Below are positions 6,689 to 11,258 of a stretch of 11,258 nucleotides of DNA, in pieces. How positions within the stretch are numbered: position 1 is the first letter of the stretch; every line of letters begins with the position of its first letter. The translations under genes were made by a program, and so were the position numbers. The notes below the pieces were generated by a model, which searched no databases, was not told where the DNA came from, and saw only the letters and a list, made by a program, of their open reading frames with translations. Source of the DNA: Halanaerobiales bacterium. Lineage in GTDB: Bacteria; Bacillota_F; Halanaerobiia; Halanaerobiales; DTU029. The DNA lies in contig JADQBV010000289.1 in the NCBI GenBank assembly GCA_016278415.1, positions 1 through 11,258 on the forward strand. The letters run 5' to 3'.

Positions 6689-6726
6689 TTTCATATAAAC
6701 TACTATACCCAATGTTTTATATGAAA
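6689..6726 (-). repeat. Inverted repeat just after the GH2 stop codon
   Basis: TTTCATATAAA (6689-6699) and TTTATATGAAA (6716-6726) form a perfect 11-bp stem with a 16-base loop, starting 15 bases past the GH2 stop in the operon's 3' untranslated region. No U run follows, so it is not a classic terminator. It might protect the mRNA 3' end. Confidence 0.55.
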
Positions 6727-6740
6727 AATTATATATTAAG

Positions 6741-8987
6741 TTACTTAACAGGCACTAATTTTTCCTGTAATGGTTTTGTAACAATTTCAATTTCCGTTTT
6801 AGCTAACCCTTTTATAGAAGCACGTAATTTTATAATCCCAGGAAGCCGTTTGCTTTGTACAAAGACCGCTCCTCTTCCCGCTTCTAGACTGAAGGGGTTT
6901 TCACCAATTAGTTTACCAGGACCATCTAATTCGAAAAAGACAGGATGATGAGCAAGGTGCAATGTCTGCTTCTTATCATCTTTTAACTCTACTACAATAC
7001 GAGTTAAATCAGCACCATCAGCATTTATTTCTTTAAAATCTGCTTTTAAACTTATTTCTTCAGCTTGACCAAAGGGATAGATAGTATGTCTTTCTATTTC
7101 TTTACCATCTACCTTCCCAACAGCTGTTATACTATCAACAGTACTGGCTCCCCACTCCCACCATCTATAACCTTTAAATATAAAGGGAGGATGAGGTAAG
7201 GCTGGATAATTAAGATAATCAGGATAAGCTGTTGCGAATACCTTACCACCTAGATGTAGTTCAATTTCATCGCAATTACTAAAAACTATCAATTCCTCAC
7301 CATAGTCTTCATTAAATGAAGGTATCAGATGACGTGCTATAAATACCACTGGATTATCTGTAACTTCCTGCTGGCTGCGGTAGAAATATGCAGCAAATTT
7401 AGGTAAGCGGAACATGTCACAGACTCCATGGTAACAAACCCTATCACCTGAACCAAAGTCTTGATGTGTATTGTAATCAAAAGCACACCAACCTGAGGCT
7501 CCGGCAATTTTTGGGTTACGGTATTGCTTATCCTGAACCTGAGCATGTTTCACTGCATGATTAATTAATCTTTCTACACTATCATATGCCTTGGTAGGAT
7601 ACATATGACCCATATATTCTGTAATCATATAAGGGGTTTTATGTGGGTCTTTTATTTTTCCTTCAATATTATATTCAAAATCATTATAGGTAAAGACGTC
7701 TTCAAGGAACTCACTATCTCTTATACAACGTACTCCACCTGTTGGTCTGCTTGAATCAATTTGATGTGACAATTTATTTGTTTCAAGGTAAAAATCGTCA
7801 TCATCAGGAGACTCGTTTATTCTAACACCCCATATAAATACTGATGGGTGATTCCAATCCCTAAAAATCATTTCTTCAAGGTTCTTCTTTGAAAGTTCCT
7901 TCCATTCTTGATCACCAATATGCTGCCAGCCTGGTATTTCCTCAAATACCAACAAACCAATTTCATCACATCTATCCAAAAACGCAGTGGCCGGCGGGTA
8001 GTGAGATGAGCGTACAAAGTTTAATCCAAGCTCATTCTTTAGAATATCAGCATCCTTTTTTTGTCCTCTATCAGGCATCGCATTACCTACATAGGGAAAC
8101 ATTTGATGGCGATTCAGTCCTCGGAGTTTCAGTGGCTGATTATTCAAGTAAAAAGAACCGTCATCACTAAATTCCACTGTTCTTAAACCTAATCTAGTTT
8201 CCGTTTTATCAAGCAATTTACCTTCAAGTGATATTTCACAAACAGCATAGTATAGGTATGGATCTTCTAGATTCCAAAGTCTAGGGTTATCTAATATTAA
8301 ATCAGCAGTTTCGATACTGTTTTTACCTGGAGTTATAAGCTTCTCTGTCTCTACTGAAATCGATTCATTATACTCACTATCTGATAAAATTGTTTTTATT
8401 TTTATTCTCTTCTCCACATCATATTCACTTATAATCTCAAATTGAGGGTTCAATACACCCTTTTGATTATTAGCTTCTTCTATCTTCCAAAAGCCCCTCT
8501 CAATATAGACCGGTTCCACAACTTTTAGCCTTACATCACGATATATACCACCAAAAAGTAGGTAATCCACCACATTTCCTTCTGGTGGAATATCCTTGCG
8601 TCGAGTAGAATCCACCCTGACTGCCAGTATATTACTATTACCCAGCTGTATATAATCTGTTATATCAATGGAAAATGGTGTATATCCACCACGATGACTC
8701 CCTACTTCCTGTCCGTTAATATATACTTCTGCAGCACTCATCACACCATCAAATTCAAGTATTAATCTTTTATCTTGATAGGATTTATCTAAGAAAATAG
8801 AACGACGATACCATGATACAAATTTATACTCCTGGTCTGAAAAATAATGGTGTGGAAAGAGTTTATTAGTATGTGGCAGGCTGACTGCTTCCAATTGATC
8901 GCTATTAAAGTCTAATTCTTTAGCCTTGTTTACATCTTCTGAAAGGAAAAACCAATCTGTATTTAAATTTAAAATCTCTCTAGACAT
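6741..8987 (-). CDS. Glycoside hydrolase family 2 (beta-galactosidase / beta-glucuronidase type)
   Basis: A retaining exo-glycosidase that cleaves a terminal beta-linked sugar from an oligosaccharide. Domains in order are the GH2 sugar-binding jelly roll (about 5-160, with NGQEVGSHRGGYTPF), an Ig-like domain (about 165-270), the TIM barrel (about 275-545), a DUF4982-like domain (about 547-640, with FSNCDEIELHLGG) and a C-terminal beta domain (about 645-740). E392 in WGVRINES is the expected acid/base and E457 in MITEYMG the expected nucleophile. There is no signal peptide, so it acts in the cytoplasm on imported sugar, consistent with the permease genes 169 bases upstream. The ATG at 8987 follows AGGAGG by six bases. 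It is the last gene of the operon. Motifs do not settle the sugar: galactoside, glucuronide or another beta-glycoside all remain possible. Confidence 0.93.
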   Translation of the reverse strand: MSREILNLNTDWFFLSEDVNKAKELDFNSDQLEAVSLPHTNKLFPHHYFSDQEYKFVSWYRRSIFLDKSYQDKRLILEFDGVMSAAEVYINGQEVGSHRGGYTPFSIDITDYIQLGNSNILAVRVDSTRRKDIPPEGNVVDYLLFGGIYRDVRLKVVEPVYIERGFWKIEEANNQKGVLNPQFEIISEYDVEKRIKIKTILSDSEYNESISVETEKLITPGKNSIETADLILDNPRLWNLEDPYLYYAVCEISLEGKLLDKTETRLGLRTVEFSDDGSFYLNNQPLKLRGLNRHQMFPYVGNAMPDRGQKKDADILKNELGLNFVRSSHYPPATAFLDRCDEIGLLVFEEIPGWQHIGDQEWKELSKKNLEEMIFRDWNHPSVFIWGVRINESPDDDDFYLETNKLSHQIDSSRPTGGVRCIRDSEFLEDVFTYNDFEYNIEGKIKDPHKTPYMITEYMGHMYPTKAYDSVERLINHAVKHAQVQDKQYRNPKIAGASGWCAFDYNTHQDFGSGDRVCYHGVCDMFRLPKFAAYFYRSQQEVTDNPVVFIARHLIPSFNEDYGEELIVFSNCDEIELHLGGKVFATAYPDYLNYPALPHPPFIFKGYRWWEWGASTVDSITAVGKVDGKEIERHTIYPFGQAEEISLKADFKEINADGADLTRIVVELKDDKKQTLHLAHHPVFFELDGPGKLIGENPFSLEAGRGAVFVQSKRLPGIIKLRASIKGLAKTEIEIVTKPLQEKLVPVK

Positions 8988-9156
8988 TATTTACCTCCTC
9001 TTGTTCCAATACATTTATTTATAATCATGTTCTATGAAACAGAATCTATTTTCATATAAATATCAATACTTATGAAACTATTGAAACTGTCCTTTGATAG
9101 TTTATTAGCGAAATAATCGGACGTTTTCCACCAAATATTTTGGAGATGAACCTATT

Positions 9157-9996
9157 TTATTTAATAGAACTAACAATACCCTCTGCGAAATTTTTCTGTA
9201 AAACTAGAAAAATAGTAACTGTGGGTATGATACTAATTGCAACTGCAAGCATTAGAACACCATAATCAATAACATATCCAGCAGTAAGATTAGAAATCAA
9301 TAAGGGCATTGTTCGGCTGGATTCTGATTGCATAATAATTAAAGGCCACAGATAGTTATTCCAAGCAGCCATGAAAGTAATTACTGCTGCTGCTGCATAA
9401 GTAGATCTCATAATTGGAACATACATCTTGAGAAATATCCCAAACTCAGTCATACCTTCAATTCTTGCTGCTTCTATAATCTCATGAGGAAACCCCCTTG
9501 TGCTTTGTCTAAACAAAAAAATCAAAAAAGCTGTTGACAATGTCGGCAGAACAAATGCAGTGGTAGTATTAAGTAAATTTGCTTTACCTACCATCATAAA
9601 TAGAGGTATCATTATAACAGCAAAAGGAACCATCATAGAAAGCAATAAAATATTCATCAAAAAGTCTTTGGCCTTATTATGGTATATTTCAAAGCCATAT
9701 CCTGCTATAGAACAAACTACCAGACTACCTAGTGTTGCCACTGTAGCATTTCTAAAAGAGTTCCAGAGGGCCTGCATCAAATTAGTATTTGCCATTAATG
9801 TTTTCAAGTTTTCTAGGAGATATCCACCTGGCAGTAAAGTACCTGTAAGTACATCAACACTCCTATTAGTAGCAGATATCAACATCCATAGCAGAGGAAA
9901 GACTGATAGTATTGCTGCAATCACTAAAAATACGTATTTAACCATAATACTCATCTTTTTAATAGCCCTATTATTCCTAGCGGTTTTTTTAATCAT
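9157..9996 (-). CDS. ABC sugar transporter permease, MalG/LacG type (CUT1)
   Basis: The second membrane subunit of a carbohydrate importer, with 279 residues and about six membrane helices. The cytoplasmic EAA loop is EAARIEGMTEFGIFLKMYVP (residues 175-194), which contacts the ATPase. Other family marks are FMAAWNNYLWPL and the C-terminal end QKNFAEGIVSSIK. The start codon overlaps the stop of the upstream permease gene (ATGA, 9993-9996), pointing to translational coupling. The GGAG directly touching the ATG is too close to serve, but GGTGAT five bases upstream of the ATG matches the other half of the anti-Shine-Dalgarno and is well placed. The substrate is unknown; the linked GH2 enzyme suggests a beta-linked oligosaccharide. 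No ATPase gene is visible nearby. Confidence 0.95.
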   Translation of the reverse strand: MIKKTARNNRAIKKMSIMVKYVFLVIAAILSVFPLLWMLISATNRSVDVLTGTLLPGGYLLENLKTLMANTNLMQALWNSFRNATVATLGSLVVCSIAGYGFEIYHNKAKDFLMNILLLSMMVPFAVIMIPLFMMVGKANLLNTTTAFVLPTLSTAFLIFLFRQSTRGFPHEIIEAARIEGMTEFGIFLKMYVPIMRSTYAAAAVITFMAAWNNYLWPLIIMQSESSRTMPLLISNLTAGYVIDYGVLMLAVAISIIPTVTIFLVLQKNFAEGIVSSIK

Positions 9997-10910
9997 CTCC
10001 TATCACCAACTTTCATTTGAATAAATGCTAAAATAGCAACTAAAATAAATATAACAAAGGCCATTGCAGCTGCATATCCGAACTTGGGAACATATTCAAA
10101 AGATAGTCTAAATATATATTGGGAAACAGAAAGCGTAGCATTTGCAGGGCCCCCATTAGTTAAATTCCGAGTTTCGTCAAAAATCTGTAGTGTACCATTT
10201 GTAGACATAATTGTAGTCAATAGAATTATAGGTTTCAGCAAAGGAATTGTAATTTTAGTAAACCTAGTAAATGAACTAGCACCATCTATTTTAGCTGCTT
10301 CATAGATAGAAGGACTAATATTTTGTAGACCTGCTAAATAGAAAATCATATTATAACCAGTCCATCTCCAGGTTAGGGCAATAGCAATTAAAATTCTAGC
10401 TGTCCAGGCCTGCCCAATCCAGTTAATGGGACTTGATAAAATATCCATATTCATTAAAACAGTATTTACAAAGCCATCTAAGGCAAACATAGAACGAAAA
10501 ATAATAGCATAAGCTACTAGTGATGTAGCACATGGTAAAAATATAGCTGTTCTAAAAAAACCTCTATATTTCAAACTCTTATCATTTAATAAACTTGCTA
10601 ACATTAAAGCCAGTACAATCATAATAGGAACCTGTATTATTAAATAAATGAATACATTTGTAAGTGAAGTTTTAAATAAACCGTCTACTAACAATCTCCT
10701 ATAATTAAATAGTCCTGCATATCTTAGGTTGACACCAATCCCATTTTGAAAAGATAAAATTAATGCCCTGATAATTGGGTAAAAATAAAATATAAATATT
10801 AAAATAGTTGCTGGTAAAATAAAAGTCCATCCAGTTATATTGTGTCTCGTCTCTAAATTCATACTTTTCAGTTTCTTTTCCTTACTTGCTAATTTGATAA
10901 TATTCCTCAA
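9993..10910 (-). CDS. ABC sugar transporter permease, MalF/LacF type (CUT1)
   Basis: The first membrane subunit of the importer, with 305 residues. A charged N-terminus leads into GWTFILPATILIFIFYFYP, the usual first helix of this family, and about six helices follow. The EAA loop is EAAKIDGASSFTRFTKITIP (residues 204-223). The family motif LTNGGPANAT is at about 250-259. The start is TTG at 10908-10910, six bases after GGAGGG; the next candidate, ATG at residue 17, has no good ribosome binding site. It pairs with the downstream MalG-type gene through a four-base overlap. The solute-binding protein gene ends 217 bases upstream, beyond a terminator-like hairpin, so both permeases probably depend on readthrough from that gene. 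Confidence 0.95.
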   Translation of the reverse strand: MRNIIKLASKEKKLKSMNLETRHNITGWTFILPATILIFIFYFYPIIRALILSFQNGIGVNLRYAGLFNYRRLLVDGLFKTSLTNVFIYLIIQVPIMIVLALMLASLLNDKSLKYRGFFRTAIFLPCATSLVAYAIIFRSMFALDGFVNTVLMNMDILSSPINWIGQAWTARILIAIALTWRWTGYNMIFYLAGLQNISPSIYEAAKIDGASSFTRFTKITIPLLKPIILLTTIMSTNGTLQIFDETRNLTNGGPANATLSVSQYIFRLSFEYVPKFGYAAAMAFVIFILVAILAFIQMKVGDRR

Positions 10911-10999
10911 TGTCTTCCCTCCCTTTCCATCACCTTCATAAGCACTTTAAGTGTACTAAGTTTCAAGAAATCATCTAATCTCAATCAGATTTTTTAATT

Positions 11000-11059
11000 A
11001 AAAAATGCTGCAAGATAAATATCTATATGCTTTAGCAGATATAATAATATCTTGCAGCA
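11000..11059 (-). terminator. Intra-operon terminator / attenuating hairpin between the binding-protein and permease genes
   Basis: On the minus strand, TGCTGCAAGATA (11048-11059) pairs perfectly with TATCTTGCAGCA (11006-11017). The 30-base apical part can itself fold (ATATCT with AGATAT). Six T residues follow (11000-11005). This looks like a rho-independent terminator 68 bases after the binding-protein stop and about 90 bases before the permease start. I see no strong promoter between it and the permeases, so partial readthrough is the likely arrangement. Confidence 0.85.
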
Positions 11060-11127
11060 CCATACTGATCTAACTAAGTTCAGATTTTTCTAATATTCTC
11101 AGCTATGCTTCTTAAATTAATTGGTGA

Positions 11128-11258
11128 TTACCACATTAAAAACTTAACAGTTTCTTCGGCTTCCCTTAATGCAGTGTCTACATCTGCACCATTAATGATT
11201 TTGGTAATTGCAGTTCCTACAGCATCCCTTGCTTCATAATTATATACACCATAATTAA
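11128..11258 (-). CDS. Extracellular solute-binding protein, C-terminal end (cut by window edge)
   Basis: Only the last 42 codons are visible, ending with TAA at 11128-11130. The peptide includes YEARDAVGTAITKIINGADV, then ALREAEETVKFLMW. This closing helix pattern (a turn with Asn-Gly-Ala-Asp, then an ALREAEE-type helix) is typical of CUT1 sugar-binding lipoproteins. The position immediately upstream of MalF/MalG-type permeases agrees. It should capture the sugar outside the membrane and deliver it to the permeases. The N-terminal signal sequence lies beyond the right edge. The fragment is short, so the call rests partly on context. Confidence 0.85.
   Translation of the reverse strand, partial: NYGVYNYEARDAVGTAITKIINGADVDTALREAEETVKFLMW

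Noticed and set aside
7889..8170. Plus-strand frame of 93 codons, and a minus-strand frame at 7337-7546, inside the GH2 gene
   Set aside because: Both lie within the intact GH2 frame, whose domains and catalytic motifs are continuous, so these are frame shadows.
9075..9103. Inverted repeat AAACTATTGAA/TTTGATAGTTT between the MalG-type permease and GH2 genes considered as a second intra-operon terminator
   Set aside because: The longer pairing works only on the plus strand through G-U pairs. On the transcribed minus strand it has two mismatches and no T run.
9120..9145. Possible catabolite-repression (cre) site with GGAAAACGTCC near the end of the permease gene
   Set aside because: Too many mismatches to the cre consensus, and its position inside the operon, just after a stop codon, is not one expected for CcpA control.
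9500..10024. Plus-strand frame of 174 codons opposite the MalG-type permease
   Set aside because: It is antisense to conserved permease sequence, including the EAA loop region, with no start signals. Long antisense frames over membrane-protein genes are common.
10989..11006. 18-base perfect palindrome ATTTTTTAATTAAAAAAT considered as an operator
   Set aside because: It consists of the terminator's T run next to a mirror A/T run; the terminator explains half of it and the rest is low complexity.

Overview
This is an AT-rich window of a Bacillota (low-GC Gram-positive type) chromosome. The supporting signs are a T-box leader on thrS, an L20-type attenuator on infC, strong AGGAGG ribosome binding sites, consensus sigma-A promoters, a ytxC gene next to thrS and a tiny YjcZ-like membrane protein. 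The gene content would suit an endospore-forming or formerly endospore-forming clostridial lineage. Halanaerobiales is my best guess, but this is an inference. Almost everything lies on the minus strand; the only plus-strand gene I support is a 28-residue membrane peptide.

Layout from left to right, with minus-strand transcription running right to left. (1) 1-262: the 5' end of infC (IF3), apparently with an ATC start, preceded by an attenuator leader (about 356-524) and its own promoter just beyond the thrS stop. (2) 568-2511: thrS, behind a complete T-box leader (about 2572-2912) with its own promoter. (3) 3044-3940: ytxC. (4) 4259-4429: a tRNA-Leu(UAA)/tRNA-Val(GAC) pair with a perfect-consensus promoter and a probable terminator. 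(5) 4611-6245: an orphan, soluble PAS-PAS histidine kinase. (6) 6464-6550 (+): the tiny membrane protein, with a promoter candidate and a strong bidirectional terminator. (7) 6741-11258: the end of a carbohydrate-uptake operon, comprising the C-terminus of a solute-binding protein, two CUT1-type permeases and a cytoplasmic family 2 glycoside hydrolase. A terminator-like hairpin lies between the binding-protein gene and the permease genes.

How the genes work together: infC and thrS are translation genes, each controlled by premature termination. The infC leader is expected to sense free ribosomal protein L20 and the thrS leader uncharged tRNA-Thr. The right-hand operon should capture a beta-linked oligosaccharide outside the cell, import it through the two-permease channel and hydrolyse it inside with the GH2 enzyme. 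No ATPase subunit is present, so a shared MsmK/MalK-like ATPase elsewhere is likely. The kinase and the tiny membrane protein are divergently oriented but have no demonstrated connection.

I found no CRISPR array, insertion sequence, prophage or defence genes, and nothing that amounts to a clearly new system. The items most worth a second look are the RNA-level controls (the L20-like pseudoknot, the internal operon terminator and the pre-tRNA leader hairpin), the small membrane peptide, and the cysteine cluster at the end of YtxC.
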